DNA of 64,000 nt from Pseudomonas citronellolis (GCF_029335315.1 NZ_JARJLT010000265.1:38312-102311); one strand, 5' to 3'; shown: positions 47,460 to 57,116, numbered from the stretch's first letter. Numbers and translations: made by a program. Notes: generated by a model from the sequence alone, not told the origin.

Positions 47460-48082
47460 ACCTCCCTCAGCAACGCCAAGCGCGCGCCGAAGCCGATCAG
47501 CAGGGTGGCAAAGGTCCACTGCTGCACCCGCCGCGCCAGCGCGTGCCGCTCCAGCCAGCGGCCCAGCCGCGCGCCGCTCAGCGCGTAGAAGCTGTCGAAG
47601 GCCATCCCCACCAGCACCAGCAGCGCGCCAAGCGCGGCGAACTGCAACGCCAGCGGCCCGGCGTCCGGCCGCAGGAACTGCGGCAACAGCACCGAGCAGA
47701 ACAGCAGCGCCTTGGGGTTGAGCAGGTTGGTCAACAGGCCGTTGCCGAAGGCCCGCCGCCAACCGTCGGAGCCTGCCGGCGCCGGCTGCTCGGTGCCCGG
47801 CAGGGGCGGTCGCGCCAGCAGCATGCGCAGGCCCAGCCAGGCCAGGTAGGCCGCACCGGCCAGGCGCACCAGGTCGAAGGTCCAGGGCACCGTGCGGAAC
47901 AGCAGGGCCAGGCCGGCACCGGCAAGGGCCACGTGACAGGCCCGCGCCAGCGCCAGGCCCAGGGCGGTGACCAGCGCGCGACGGGCGCCCTGGGCGGCGC
48001 CGGTATGCAGTAGCAGGAGCATGTCCGGCCCGGGCAGCAGGTAGACCATCGCCAGGGCCAGCAGGAAGACACCGAAATCCAT
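47456..48082 (-). CDS. LysE/RhtB family amino-acid exporter
   Basis: 208 residues, ATG at 48082 (MDFGVFLLALAMVYLLPGPDMLLLLHTG). The LPGPD motif in the first membrane segment and six hydrophobic segments are typical of LysE/RhtB. The middle has LLTNLLNPKALLF, a second family hallmark. Exports amino acids or analogs; the substrate is unknown. Divergent from an Lrp-family regulator, which suggests control by amino-acid levels. The 3' end lies in a REP element. Confidence 0.9.
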   Translation of the reverse strand: MDFGVFLLALAMVYLLPGPDMLLLLHTGAAQGARRALVTALGLALARACHVALAGAGLALLFRTVPWTFDLVRLAGAAYLAWLGLRMLLARPPLPGTEQPAPAGSDGWRRAFGNGLLTNLLNPKALLFCSVLLPQFLRPDAGPLALQFAALGALLVLVGMAFDSFYALSGARLGRWLERHALARRVQQWTFATLLIGFGARLALLREV

Positions 48083-48171
48083 GGTTCGCACTCCGCAGTC
48101 GGGGATTCCGGTCAAGGATTCTATGCCCGAAGGCCAGGGCAGGTGCTTGCGTATTCTGCTTGCCGATGTGG

Positions 48172-48194
48172 TTGGTTTTGGCATGATCCACCAA
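48172..48194. promoter_or_regulatory. Inverted repeat in the lysE/lrp divergent region (possible Lrp site)
   Basis: TTGGT-N13-ACCAA, centred about 37 bp before the regulator ATG. Lrp-type regulators bind loose dyads in such positions; the match is weak. Confidence 0.25.
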
Positions 48195-48219
48195 TCCAGA
48201 GCCTGATATCCGAGCAGAT

Positions 48220-48702
48220 ATGTCAAACCACAAGCTGGACGCCTACGACCACCGCATCCTCGCCGCCCTGCAGCGCGACGGCCGCCTGAGCAACGTGCAG
48301 CTGGCCGAGGAGATCGGCCTGTCGCCCTCGCCTTGCCTGCGGCGCGTGCGCCTGCTGGAAGAAGCCGGAGTGATCCGCCGCTACGGCGCCGACCTGGACC
48401 GCGACCAGGTCGGCCTGGGCCTGACGGTGTTCGTCGGGATCAAGGTCGAGCGCCACCACGAAGAGCACGCCGAGGCCTTCCGCCACGCGGTGATCGACCT
48501 GCCGGAGGTGATCTCGGTGCACCTGGTTTCCGGCGAGTCGGACTTCCTCCTGCAAGTGGTGGTGCCGGACCTGCGCGCCTACGAGCGCTTCCTCACCGGC
48601 ACCCTGCTCAAGCTGCCCGGGGTCAGCGACATCCGCAGCAACTTCGCCATCAGCACCCTCAAGGAGTCGGCGCCGCTACCGCTGCGGCACCTGCCCGGCT
48701 AG
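48220..48702 (+). CDS. Lrp/AsnC family transcriptional regulator
   Basis: 160 residues. N-terminal helix-turn-helix (DHRILAALQRDGRLSNVQLAEEIGLSPSPCLRRV, residues 9-43) followed by the RAM ligand-binding domain (GLTVFVGIKV, VISVHLVSGESDFLLQVVVPDL). Divergent from the LysE exporter across 137 bp and likely its regulator. The stop codon TAG and the stop codon of the converging pxpC share the palindrome CTAG. Confidence 0.92.
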   Translation: MSNHKLDAYDHRILAALQRDGRLSNVQLAEEIGLSPSPCLRRVRLLEEAGVIRRYGADLDRDQVGLGLTVFVGIKVERHHEEHAEAFRHAVIDLPEVISVHLVSGESDFLLQVVVPDLRAYERFLTGTLLKLPGVSDIRSNFAISTLKESAPLPLRHLPG

Positions 48703-49619
48703 CCGCGGAAGAAGCGGTAGAAACGCTGCAGTTCGGCCTGGGCCTGCTCCAGCGACGCCTCGACAAAGCGCACCTCGGCGTGCGCCGGGCACTGCCCCAG
48801 GCGCCCCAGGTCGAGCGGGTGGACACAGCCGAGCAGCGGGTAGCCGCCCATGCTCTGGTGGTCGGCCAGCAGCACGATCGGCTGGCCGTCCGGCGGCACC
48901 TGGATGGCGCCCCGGGTCACCCCCAGCGACCATTGCCGACGCGGCGCGGCCACGGCCTCGCCGAGCAGGCGCGCGCCCATGCGGTCGGACTGCGGGCTGA
49001 GCCGCCAGGTTTGACCGAAGAAGTGCTCTCGTGCTCGGTCGGTGAAGGCGTCGACGCCGGGCAATACACGCAACCTGGGTGTCTCACGATAGTCGGGTAT
49101 GTACGGCCAGGGCACGCTGGCGCCCTGGGTGAACGCCTCGCCGCTCGCCGCGCACGGCAGCAGGTCGCCCTCCTCCAGCGCACGGCCGTCGCCGTGCAGG
49201 CCGCCCAGCCCCTCACGGCGCTGGGTGGCGACGCTGCCCAGCACCGGCTTGGCGCGGAAGCCGCCAGCCACCGCCAGGTAGGCGCGCTGGCCGCTAGCGG
49301 CGAAGCCCAGCTCCAGCACCTGCCCGGCGCGCAATGGGAAACGCGACCAGACCGCGCGGAGCTCGCCGTCCACCTGGGCCGGCAGCGCGGCGCCGCACAG
49401 CGCCAGCCAGCAATCCCGCTCCGCGCGCAGGCGCAGCCCGCCCAGGGCGACCTCTAGCAGCGGCGTGCCCCAGGGGTTGCCGAGCAGGCGATTGGCCCAG
49501 GCCGCGGCGTGGATATCCACAGCCCCACCCGGCGCCACGCCGAGGTGTTGCCAGCCGTACCTGCCGGCGTCCTGCAGCAGGCTCAGCGGCCCGCTCCTGA
49601 GTACCCGCAGGCCACTCAC
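48699..49619 (-). CDS. pxpC: 5-oxoprolinase subunit PxpC (biotin-dependent carboxylase-like, KipA type)
   Basis: 306 residues from the GTG at 49619, which overlaps the pxpB stop (GTGA); longer frames lie in pxpB sequence. It starts [35 protein letters not shown], the classic KipA/AHS2 opening, with PFPLR-like RFPLRAGQVLELG inside and DRMGARLLGEAV near the end. PxpABC cleaves 5-oxoproline to glutamate using ATP. Overlaps the Lrp gene by 4 bp at the 3' ends. Confidence 0.93.
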   Translation of the reverse strand: MSGLRVLRSGPLSLLQDAGRYGWQHLGVAPGGAVDIHAAAWANRLLGNPWGTPLLEVALGGLRLRAERDCWLALCGAALPAQVDGELRAVWSRFPLRAGQVLELGFAASGQRAYLAVAGGFRAKPVLGSVATQRREGLGGLHGDGRALEEGDLLPCAASGEAFTQGASVPWPYIPDYRETPRLRVLPGVDAFTDRAREHFFGQTWRLSPQSDRMGARLLGEAVAAPRRQWSLGVTRGAIQVPPDGQPIVLLADHQSMGGYPLLGCVHPLDLGRLGQCPAHAEVRFVEASLEQAQAELQRFYRFFRG

Positions 49620-50293
49620 GGCTGGCCTCCGGCGCGGCGGAAGGCGACTTCGTCGATGGGCCGGAAACGCACCCGATCGCCCAGCGCCAGCGGACACGGT
49701 GGTTCGTCATGGGGATCGAACAGCCGCTGCGCGGTGCGCCCCAGCAAGTGCCAGCCGCCCGGCGAGGCCTGTGGATAGACCGCCGTCTGCCGTTCGGCAA
49801 TGGCCAGGCTACCGGCCGCCACGCGGGTGCGCGGGCTGGCCCGGCGCGGCAGGGCCAGGCGCTCGTCCAGCTCGCCGAGGTAGGCGAAGCCGGGTGCGAA
49901 GCCGATGGCGCCGACGCGGTAGTCGCGGCCGCTGTGCAGCTCGATCACCCGGGCGCGGCTCAGGCCGCAGAGGCGCGCCACTTCGTCGAGGTCCTCACCG
50001 GCGTACCACACCGCGATTTCGTGCAGGCGACCGGCGTCGGCGCGCGGCGCCGGGCCCGGCCAGTCGGCCAGCAGGCTCTCCAGGCGGCGCGTCAGGTCGA
50101 GGTGGTCGGTGTAGCGCAGGTCGTAGTGCAGCAGCAGGGTGGTCCAGCCCGGCACCAGGTCGCTCAGGTGCTCGCCCAGCTCCCGGCGCAGGCGCTCGGC
50201 GAGCGCGGCGATGCGCAGCGGCAGGTGCGCGTCGGGTTGCTCTGCCAGCGTCAGCAGCAGCGCCTCGGCGCCGAGCGGCTCGATGCGGATCAT
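49616..50293 (-). CDS. pxpB: 5-oxoprolinase subunit PxpB (KipI type)
   Basis: 225 residues. AHS1/KipI family: [11 protein letters not shown] near residue 63, [17 protein letters not shown] in the middle and [16 protein letters not shown] near the C-terminus. ATG overlaps the pxpA stop (ATGA) and its stop overlaps pxpC (GTGA), a fully coupled operon. KipI of Bacillus also inhibits KinA, but the three-gene context here points to 5-oxoprolinase. Confidence 0.93.
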   Translation of the reverse strand: MIRIEPLGAEALLLTLAEQPDAHLPLRIAALAERLRRELGEHLSDLVPGWTTLLLHYDLRYTDHLDLTRRLESLLADWPGPAPRADAGRLHEIAVWYAGEDLDEVARLCGLSRARVIELHSGRDYRVGAIGFAPGFAYLGELDERLALPRRASPRTRVAAGSLAIAERQTAVYPQASPGGWHLLGRTAQRLFDPHDEPPCPLALGDRVRFRPIDEVAFRRAGGQP

Positions 50294-51045
50294 GCGGCGT
50301 CCAGCAGGCCACGCAGGCGCCGCAGCACCGCCAGGGATTCGGGGTTGTCGCCGTGCACGCAGAGGCTGTCGGCGCGCAGTTGCAGCGGGTTGCCGTCGAT
50401 GTCCGGGAAGGGCTCGCCACGGGCGATGGCCAGGGCCTGGTCGAGGATGCGTTGCGGCTCGTGGTGCACCGCGCCGGCCAGGCGCCGGGGGGCCAGTTGG
50501 CCATCGGGCAGGTAGGCGCGGTCGGCGAAGGCCTCGAACATCAGCGGCACATCCGCGGCGCCGGCCATGGCCAGCTCGCGGCTATTGTCGGCCAGGGCCA
50601 GGACCATCAGCGGCAGGCCCTTGCGGTAGACGGCGCAGGCTTCGAGCACGGCGCTCAGCAGCGCGTCGTCACGCACCAGGTCGTTGTACAGCGCGCCGTG
50701 GGGCTTCACGTAGTCGACGCGGGTTCCGAGGGCGCGGCAGAAGGCGTCCAACGCGCCGACCTGGTACAGCACCAGGGCCTGCACCTCCTCCGGCGAGCAG
50801 CTCATATGGCGGCGGCCGAAGCCCGCGAGGTCCGGGTAGGACGGATGCGCGCCGATGCTCGCGCCCTGTTCCACCGCCAGGCGCACGGTGCGCTGGATGG
50901 TCAGCGGGTCGCCGGCGTGGAAGCCGCAAGCCAGGTTGGCCTGGTCGATCAGCGGCATGGCGTGGACATCGTCGCCCATGCGCCAGGCGCCGTAGCTTTC
51001 GCCCATGTCGCAGTTGAGCAGGATGCGCGGGGAATGGTCTGTCAT
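50290..51045 (-). CDS. pxpA: 5-oxoprolinase subunit PxpA (LamB/YcsF family)
   Basis: 251 residues. YcsF family signature [19 protein letters not shown] at the N-terminus, then [11 protein letters not shown] and [15 protein letters not shown]. Metal-binding His/Asp residues typical of the TIM-barrel YdjC/LamB group are present. First gene of pxpABC. The 145 bp before it, shared with lpxO, hold no clear promoter. Confidence 0.94.
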   Translation of the reverse strand: MTDHSPRILLNCDMGESYGAWRMGDDVHAMPLIDQANLACGFHAGDPLTIQRTVRLAVEQGASIGAHPSYPDLAGFGRRHMSCSPEEVQALVLYQVGALDAFCRALGTRVDYVKPHGALYNDLVRDDALLSAVLEACAVYRKGLPLMVLALADNSRELAMAGAADVPLMFEAFADRAYLPDGQLAPRRLAGAVHHEPQRILDQALAIARGEPFPDIDGNPLQLRADSLCVHGDNPESLAVLRRLRGLLDAA

Positions 51046-51190
51046 GGCTCGCCTCGACTTCGCTACAGCTTTTCGGAAACCTTCAAAGGTTAAACCAGAG
51101 CATGGCCAATTAGTCTCAAATCATTACGCAAGCCGCCGCAGGGGAGTAATATCCTCCGCCTCCGTCCGCAGATACCCGTCGAATCCGAAG

Positions 51191-52090
51191 ATGAAAGCCC
51201 TGATCCTGGCGGCCTACGCGGCCTGCATCGCGTATGTGCACGTGCGTGGCAAGGTTCGCCACAAGCTGTCGCGGCAGCTGAGCGACCACTCCAGCTTCCT
51301 CGCCCCGCTGAACTGCTTCATGTACCTGTTCTCGCGGGTACCGAACACGCCCTACCTGTCTCCCGACGAATTCCCGGAAATGCGCAAGCTCACCGAGAAC
51401 TGGGAAACCATCCGCGCCGAAGCCCTGCGCCTGCGCGAGGCCGGCAGCATCAAGCGCTCCGACCAGTACAACGACGTCGGCTTCAACTCCTTCTTCAAGA
51501 CCGGCTGGAAGCGTTTCTACCTGAAATGGTACGACGACGCACACCCCTCGGCCGACGTGGTCTGCCCGCAGACCACCGCGCTGCTGCGGGAAATCCCCTC
51601 GGTGAAGGCGGCGATGTTCGCCGAGCTGCCGCCGGGCTCGCGCCTGGTACGCCACCGCGACCCCTACGCCGGTTCGCTGCGCTACCACCTGGGGCTGTTC
51701 ACGCCGAACGACGAAGGCTGCTACATCGAAGTGGACGGCCAGCGCTACTCGTGGAAGGACGGCGAGGCCGTGGTGTTCGACGAGACCTACATCCACTACG
51801 CCGAGAACACCACCCAGCACGACCGCGTGATCCTCTTCTGCGACGTCGAGCGGCCGCTGAAGTACCGCTGGGCCCAGGCCTTCAACCGCTGGTTCAGCCG
51901 CAGCGTGATGGCCGCCGCCGCCTCGCCCAACGACGCCGGCGACAAGACCGGCGGGATCAACCGCGCCTTCGGCACGCTGTACAAGATCCGCCTGCAGGGC
52001 AAGGCCCTGAAGAAGCGCAACCGCAAGCTGTACTACCTGCAGAAGTGGGCGTTCTTCGGCGCGATCCTGGCGTTCATCCTCTGGATCTGA
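51191..52090 (+). CDS. lpxO: Lipid A 2-hydroxylase LpxO (Fe(II)/2-oxoglutarate dioxygenase)
   Basis: 299 residues from the ATG at 51191 (MKALILAAYAACIAYVHVRG, a membrane anchor); longer frames are not conserved. The aspartyl/asparaginyl hydroxylase fold shows HRDPYAGSLRYHLGL with iron ligands His155 and Asp157, His202 in YIHYAENTT and Arg212 for 2-oxoglutarate. A second hydrophobic segment closes the protein. LpxO hydroxylates the secondary laurate chain of lipid A at carbon 2. P. aeruginosa has two, and position next to the piu genes matches lpxO1. Followed by a strong bidirectional terminator. Confidence 0.93.
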   Translation: MKALILAAYAACIAYVHVRGKVRHKLSRQLSDHSSFLAPLNCFMYLFSRVPNTPYLSPDEFPEMRKLTENWETIRAEALRLREAGSIKRSDQYNDVGFNSFFKTGWKRFYLKWYDDAHPSADVVCPQTTALLREIPSVKAAMFAELPPGSRLVRHRDPYAGSLRYHLGLFTPNDEGCYIEVDGQRYSWKDGEAVVFDETYIHYAENTTQHDRVILFCDVERPLKYRWAQAFNRWFSRSVMAAAASPNDAGDKTGGINRAFGTLYKIRLQGKALKKRNRKLYYLQKWAFFGAILAFILWI

Positions 52091-52106
52091 CCCCCGCAGC
52101 GCCACG

Positions 52107-52134
52107 AAAAAGCCCCGCCTAGGCGGGGCTTTTT
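52107..52134. terminator. Bidirectional terminator between lpxO and the PepSY-flavoreductase gene
   Basis: A perfect 28-bp palindrome, AAAAAGCCCCGCCT / AGGCGGGGCTTTTT. T-runs on both strands serve the two convergent genes. Confidence 0.93.
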
Positions 52135-52214
52135 CATTCCCGGCGACACCCCCGGCATACCTGCGCCCCGTAGCAGCGGGCCATACCCGCGATACGCCTG
52201 AGCGCCGATGCGGC

Positions 52215-52237
52215 GGATAACGCCCGAGGCGTTATCC
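52215..52237. repeat. GGATAACGCC palindromic repeat, copy 4
   Basis: 10-bp perfect arms GGATAACGCC / GGCGTTATCC with a CGA loop, preceded by GGC. It is a member of the family at 12283 and 60777 with a degraded right end, 8 bp from the stop codon of the downstream gene. Confidence 0.75.
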
Positions 52238-52244
52238 CTGCGCG

Positions 52245-54788
52245 TCAGTAAACGTCGCGCCGGTAGCGGCCCTCTTCCAGCAGCGCTTCCACCGCCAGCT
52301 CGCCCAGGGCTTCGCGCAGCACCGCATCGACGCCGCCGGCCATGCCTTCGAGGCTGCCGCAGACGTAGATCGCCGCGCCCTCTTCCAGCCACTGCCGAAG
52401 CCGCTCGGCCTGTTCGCGCAGGCGGTCCTGCACGTAGACCTTCTGCGCCTGGTCGCGGGAGAAGGCCACGTCCAGGCGCTGCAGTTCGCCGCGCGCCAGG
52501 TAGCCTTCGAGTTCCTCCTGGCAGTAGAAATCGTGCTCGCGATTGCGCTCGCCGAACAGCAGCCAGTTGCGCTGGCGCCCTTCGCCGATGCTGGCGCGCA
52601 GCAATGCGCGCAGGCCGGCCAGGCCGCTGCCGTTGCCGACCAGGATCAGCGGGCGATCCTCCTCGGGCAGATGGAAGCCGGCGTTGCGCCGCGGGCGCAG
52701 GGCCAGGCCGGCGCCGAGCTGCAGGTATTCGGTCAGCCAGCCGGAGCCCACGCCCAGGCTGCCGTCGGGGTGGCGTTCCTGGCGCACGATCAGTTCCAGG
52801 GCGCCGTCGCTGGGCAGCGAGGCGATGGAGTATTCACGCGGCGCCAACGGCACCAGGGCGTCGAACAGCGCCTGCGAGTGCAGGCCTACCAGGTGGCCGA
52901 GGTTGGCCGGCAGCTCGCGACCGGCCAGAGCGTCTACCAGCGACAGGCGGCCACCTTCGGCTTCGACGCAGGCCATGCTGTCCACGCCCAGGCGCGCCAG
53001 CCAGCCGAGCACGCGCTCGCGCGGGTGCTGCGGGAGAATTTCCACCAGGTCGCCGGCGCGCCAGTCGGCGCCGCCGCTTGGCGCCTGCAGGCGCAGCAGC
53101 CAGGTGGACTCGCCCTGGCTGCCGGGGTTGAGGAGCTCACGGCCGGCCAGGCTCCACAGTTCGAACTGCGCCGTCGCCTGGGGCGCGGGCGCGGCCACGC
53201 CGGTCAGTTGCGCCAGGCGTTGCTGCCAGTCGCGCAAGGCAGCGGCGTCGCCGTTGTCCACCTCTACGCCGTCGAACAGCGGCTGCGCGCCCTGCCCTTG
53301 CAGCCAGCCCTGCAGGCGTCGGGCGAAGCCGCAGAAGGCCTGATACTGGCGGTCGCCCAGGGCCAGCACGGCAAAGCGCAGCTGGCCGAGGCCGGCGGCT
53401 TCGCCGAGCAGTTTGCGCTCGAAGCCGCGGGCGCTGTCCGGCGCCTCGCCGTCGCCGAAGGTGCTGACCACGAAGAGCGCGTTGCGGGTCGCTTCCAGCT
53501 GCTGGCGATCCAGCCGCGCCAGGGGCTCGACGCGCACCGCGTGGCCGGCGGCCTGGAGTTGCCCGGCGCTCTGCCAGGCCAGTTGTTCGGCGAAGCCGCT
53601 CTGGCTGGCGTAGCCGACCAGCCAGGCGTCGCCGGCGGCGGCGCCGTCCAACTCGACGCGGGCCGCCTGCGCAGCCTTCTTCTTGCGCCGGCGGTCGAGG
53701 TAGAGCAGCCAGCCGGTGATGAAGAACAGCGGCATGGACAGGCTCGCCAGCATCATCAGGATGCGCCCCGGCAGGCCGAAGTAGCTGCCCACGTGCAGCG
53801 CGTAGACGCTGGTCAGCAGCTGCTTGCCGAAGCTGCTGTCGGTGTAGCGGCTGTCGCCCAGCAGGCGGCCGCTCTTCGGCTCGATGCGCATTTCGTTGAA
53901 GGCGCGCTCGTGGGCGGCGCCGTGCAAGCGGTAGAAGACCGTCGCCGGCTGGCCGCCCACCGGCGGCAGGCGCAGGTTGTAGGCTTCCAGTTCGGGGCCG
54001 GCGGTGGCCTTCAGGGTGTTCCAGATGGCGCCGATGTCCGCTTCCAGCGGCGGGCCCTTGGGCGTCTCGCCGCGCTTGCCGCCGCGCGGGCCCTGGCGTT
54101 GCTGGCCGGCCGGGGCGTCGTCGAGCAGCTTGAACAGCGCGCCGCGATACCAGTCATAGGACCAGTACAGGCCGCTCAGCGCCGCCATCAGGTAGAACGC
54201 CAGGCACCAGGTACCGGCCACGGCGTGCAGGTCCCAGTTGAAGGCGCGGCCCTTCTTGCGCCAGTCCAGGGCCAGCCAGGCGCGCCAATTCAGCGTCTTG
54301 CGCGGCCAGCGCAGGTACAGGCCGGAGAGGCAGAAATAGATGAGGATCAGGGTGCAGGCGGCGGTCACCTGCTTGCCGAATTCGCCCAGGGCGAGGAAGC
54401 GGTGCAACTGCATGACGAACATGAAGAAGCCCTCCCCGGACGGCGCCGGCAGGAAGGCTGCGGTATAGGGGTCGACGTAGCGCGATTCGCCACGGCGCTG
54501 GCCCGGCGGCGGGCTGTAGAAGACCCGCGAGGCCTGGTCGCCGTCCACGGTGGTCCAGACGAAGGACACCTTCTTGCCCGGTTCGGCCGCTTCCACCCGG
54601 CGCACCAGTTCGTCCATCGGCAGGGTGCCCGATGGCTGCGCCTGCACGGTCAGGCTGGCGGGGTTGAAGGCGCGCAGCAGCTCGTCCTGGAACGACAGGG
54701 TGGCCCCGGTCACGCCCATCAGGGCGAGTACCAGGCCGGCCGTGATGCCGAAGAACCAATGCAGCTGGAACCAGACTTTCTTCAACAC
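52245..54788 (-). CDS. piuB: PepSY membrane protein fused to flavodoxin / FAD-NADP reductase (PiuB-like)
   Basis: 847 residues. The N-terminal part (1-375) is a PepSY_TM protein with four membrane segments and paired histidines (LHWFFGI, MQLHRFLALGEF, WDLHAVAGTW) suited to heme. A flavodoxin domain follows (about 395-540: VGYASQSGFAE, FVVSTFGDGEAPDSA, LALGDRQY). A sulfite-reductase-like FAD/NADP domain ends it (YSIASLP, LVGNGSGLAGLRALL, YVCGS). Electrons would pass from NADPH through FAD and FMN across the membrane. By context next to piuA it probably reduces ferric siderophores or imported iron; that is inference. The symbol follows the P. aeruginosa PA4513 neighbour. Confidence 0.9.
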   Translation of the reverse strand: MLKKVWFQLHWFFGITAGLVLALMGVTGATLSFQDELLRAFNPASLTVQAQPSGTLPMDELVRRVEAAEPGKKVSFVWTTVDGDQASRVFYSPPPGQRRGESRYVDPYTAAFLPAPSGEGFFMFVMQLHRFLALGEFGKQVTAACTLILIYFCLSGLYLRWPRKTLNWRAWLALDWRKKGRAFNWDLHAVAGTWCLAFYLMAALSGLYWSYDWYRGALFKLLDDAPAGQQRQGPRGGKRGETPKGPPLEADIGAIWNTLKATAGPELEAYNLRLPPVGGQPATVFYRLHGAAHERAFNEMRIEPKSGRLLGDSRYTDSSFGKQLLTSVYALHVGSYFGLPGRILMMLASLSMPLFFITGWLLYLDRRRKKKAAQAARVELDGAAAGDAWLVGYASQSGFAEQLAWQSAGQLQAAGHAVRVEPLARLDRQQLEATRNALFVVSTFGDGEAPDSARGFERKLLGEAAGLGQLRFAVLALGDRQYQAFCGFARRLQGWLQGQGAQPLFDGVEVDNGDAAALRDWQQRLAQLTGVAAPAPQATAQFELWSLAGRELLNPGSQGESTWLLRLQAPSGGADWRAGDLVEILPQHPRERVLGWLARLGVDSMACVEAEGGRLSLVDALAGRELPANLGHLVGLHSQALFDALVPLAPREYSIASLPSDGALELIVRQERHPDGSLGVGSGWLTEYLQLGAGLALRPRRNAGFHLPEEDRPLILVGNGSGLAGLRALLRASIGEGRQRNWLLFGERNREHDFYCQEELEGYLARGELQRLDVAFSRDQAQKVYVQDRLREQAERLRQWLEEGAAIYVCGSLEGMAGGVDAVLREALGELAVEALLEEGRYRRDVY

Positions 54789-54875
54789 CTTGCTCTTACC
54801 TCGAGTCGTGGGGCGCCAAACATAGAAAACCCCGCCCGAAGGAGCAACGGGCGGGGTGCACGGAAAACCGCGCTA

Positions 54876-57116
54876 TCAGAAGTGCAGGTTGACCCCCAGC
54901 AGCGCCGTGCGCCCCGGGGCCACATGGGCCATGTGGGTGCTGTAGACCTGGTCGAAGTAACGCTTGTCGGTCAGGTTCTGCACGTTGAGCTGCAGGTCGA
55001 CGTTCTTGCTCAGCTTGTATTTCGCCATGGCGTCATAGCGCCAGTAGGACGGGATGTAGGTCGAGTTCGCGGTGTTGCCGAACTGCTTGTCCACGTAGGT
55101 GGTGCCGCCGCCGATGGTCAGGTCCTTGACCAGCTCGTAGGTGCTCCACAGGGTGAAGTTGTTCGGCGCCACCTGGGGCATGCGGTTGCCCTCGTCGGTC
55201 TTGGTGCTCGACTTGCGGATCTCGCTGTCCAGGTAGGTGTAGCCACCGAAGACCTTCCACTTCGGCGTCAGCTGGCCGTTGAAGCCCAGCTCCACGCCCT
55301 GTACGCGCTGCTCGCCGTCGAGCACCTGGAGGCTGCTGTTGTCCGGGTCGGCGACGCGGGCGTTGGTCTTGTCGGTACGGAACACCGCGGCGTTCAGCGA
55401 CAAGGCCTCGTCGAAGAAGTCCCACTTGGTGCCCAGCTCGACGTTGCGGTTGCGTTCCGGATCGAGGTTGGTGTTGGCCGCACTGATTTCCTGGCCGCCT
55501 TCGCCGGCGGTCTCGCCGCTGGGGTTGCTGGAGGTGGACCAGGCCAGGTAGATGCTGCCGTTGGGCAGCGGCTTATAGACCAGGCCGGTCTGGTAGTTCC
55601 AGAAGTGGGTGTCGTTCTCGCGCTTGAAGTTGCCAACCGGGGCGCGGGTGGCGTAGCCGCTCTGCTCGATGCTGTAGTCGTCGTAGCGCAGGCCCAGGTT
55701 CAGGTCCCACTGCTCGTTCAGAGCCAGGGTGTCGAACACGTAGGCAGCACTGGTCTTGGTATCGGTATCGGTGTAGGCCAGGCCGTCGGTGATGCTGCCA
55801 GTCCAGTCGTCCTTGGGCGTCGGATTCGCCAGGCTGGTGCAGTCGCCGCTGGCCAGCAGCGCCGGGGTGCAGACGCTGCCGGTGGCGCCCTGCGTGACGG
55901 AGTAGGGACGGTTGTGCACGTCCTCGTAGCTGAACTCCAGGCCGGTCACCAGGCTGTGCTTGATGAAGCCGGTCTCGAAGCTGGCCTTCAGGTCGGTCTG
56001 GTTGACCCAGCCCTTGGACGTCGAGTTGCGGCTCTTCGCCGAGCGATAGACGTAGCCGTTGGCGACGTTGCCCTTGCTGTCGTCCGGTGTGGTCACCACG
56101 TAGTCGAGCGTGGTGCGGACCATGCGGAAGCTGTTGGACAGCGTCAGGTCGTCGTTGAGGTCGTGCTCGATGCGGAAGGTCCCGCTGTCGGTGGTGCTCT
56201 TGCGGTAGTCGCGGTGGGTCAGGCCGTAGAAGTTGTCACGGTCGACCGACACCGGCTTGCTCGGGTTGTGCTTGCTGCGCCCGGCGAGGGTAAGCGGCAG
56301 GCCGTAGTCGGGGATGTCGTCGGTATCCAGGTGGTAGTACGAGAAGGTCGCGCGGGTCGGGGTGTTGAAGCCGAAGGTGATGGTCGGCGCCACGCCCCAG
56401 CGGCTGACGCTGACGCCGTCGCGACCGGCGACGTTGGCTTCGTGCTTCATCAGGTTCAGGCGGAAGGCCGCGTTGTCGCCCAGGGTGTGGTTGACGTCCA
56501 GGGTGGTGCGGCGGGTCTGGTCGGAACCGTAGGTGAAGCTGGCGTCATTGAAGTCGTCGAGCTTGGCGGTCTTGCTCACCAGGTTCAGGCTGCCGCCGGT
56601 GGAACCGGCGCCGGTGTAGGCCGAACCGGGGCCCTTGCTGACTTCGATCTGCTCGAGGTTGAAGACTTCGCGGGTCTGCGAGGCGACGTCGCGCATGCCG
56701 TCGAGGAAGGTGTCGCTCTCGGCGTTGAAGCCGCGGATGAACGGACGGTCGCCCGCCGGGTTACCGCCCTCGCCGGCGCCGAAGGTGATGCCGGGGGTGG
56801 TGCGCAGGGCGTCGACCAGGGTCAGCGCGCCGGTGTCCTTGATCACCTGCTGCGGGATCACGGTGACGGTCTTCGGCGTATCGAGCAGCGGCGCGGTGTA
56901 CTTCTGCGAGGCCGACTGCTGGACGTTGTAGGTCTCTTCGCTCTGCTGGCCGACGACGGTATCGGCGTCGAGCGACAGGACTTCCTGTTCCGGCTTCTTC
57001 TCGGCGCTCTCGGCGGCCTGGGCGAAGTGGCTGCCGGACATGGCGGTGATCGCCACACCGACGGCGGAGACCAGCAGGCGCGGCGCGCTGACGGCTTCGG
57101 CGGATTGACGCGACAT
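54876..57116 (-). CDS. piuA: TonB-dependent siderophore receptor PiuA
   Basis: 746 residues from the ATG at 57116, preceded by GGGAGGG; a start 18 codons upstream lacks a signal. Signal peptide MSRQSAEAVSAPRLLVSAVG... to AQA. The plug domain has TVTVIPQQVIKDTGALTLVDALRTTPG, DRPFIRGF and EVSKGPGSAYTG; the 22-stranded barrel ends with the aromatic HMAHVAPGRTALLGVNLHF. PiuA-type receptors (Fiu-like) import catecholate-type siderophores and admit some siderophore-drug conjugates. Neighbours piuB and piuC complete the cluster. An AT-rich upstream region has a weak Fur-like sequence. Confidence 0.93.
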   Translation of the reverse strand: MSRQSAEAVSAPRLLVSAVGVAITAMSGSHFAQAAESAEKKPEQEVLSLDADTVVGQQSEETYNVQQSASQKYTAPLLDTPKTVTVIPQQVIKDTGALTLVDALRTTPGITFGAGEGGNPAGDRPFIRGFNAESDTFLDGMRDVASQTREVFNLEQIEVSKGPGSAYTGAGSTGGSLNLVSKTAKLDDFNDASFTYGSDQTRRTTLDVNHTLGDNAAFRLNLMKHEANVAGRDGVSVSRWGVAPTITFGFNTPTRATFSYYHLDTDDIPDYGLPLTLAGRSKHNPSKPVSVDRDNFYGLTHRDYRKSTTDSGTFRIEHDLNDDLTLSNSFRMVRTTLDYVVTTPDDSKGNVANGYVYRSAKSRNSTSKGWVNQTDLKASFETGFIKHSLVTGLEFSYEDVHNRPYSVTQGATGSVCTPALLASGDCTSLANPTPKDDWTGSITDGLAYTDTDTKTSAAYVFDTLALNEQWDLNLGLRYDDYSIEQSGYATRAPVGNFKRENDTHFWNYQTGLVYKPLPNGSIYLAWSTSSNPSGETAGEGGQEISAANTNLDPERNRNVELGTKWDFFDEALSLNAAVFRTDKTNARVADPDNSSLQVLDGEQRVQGVELGFNGQLTPKWKVFGGYTYLDSEIRKSSTKTDEGNRMPQVAPNNFTLWSTYELVKDLTIGGGTTYVDKQFGNTANSTYIPSYWRYDAMAKYKLSKNVDLQLNVQNLTDKRYFDQVYSTHMAHVAPGRTALLGVNLHF

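Noticed and set aside
48711..51045. KipI/KipA reading of the pxp genes as sporulation kinase inhibitors.
   Set aside because: The three-gene pxpABC set with coupled starts is the 5-oxoprolinase arrangement, and Pseudomonas lacks the KinA pathway.
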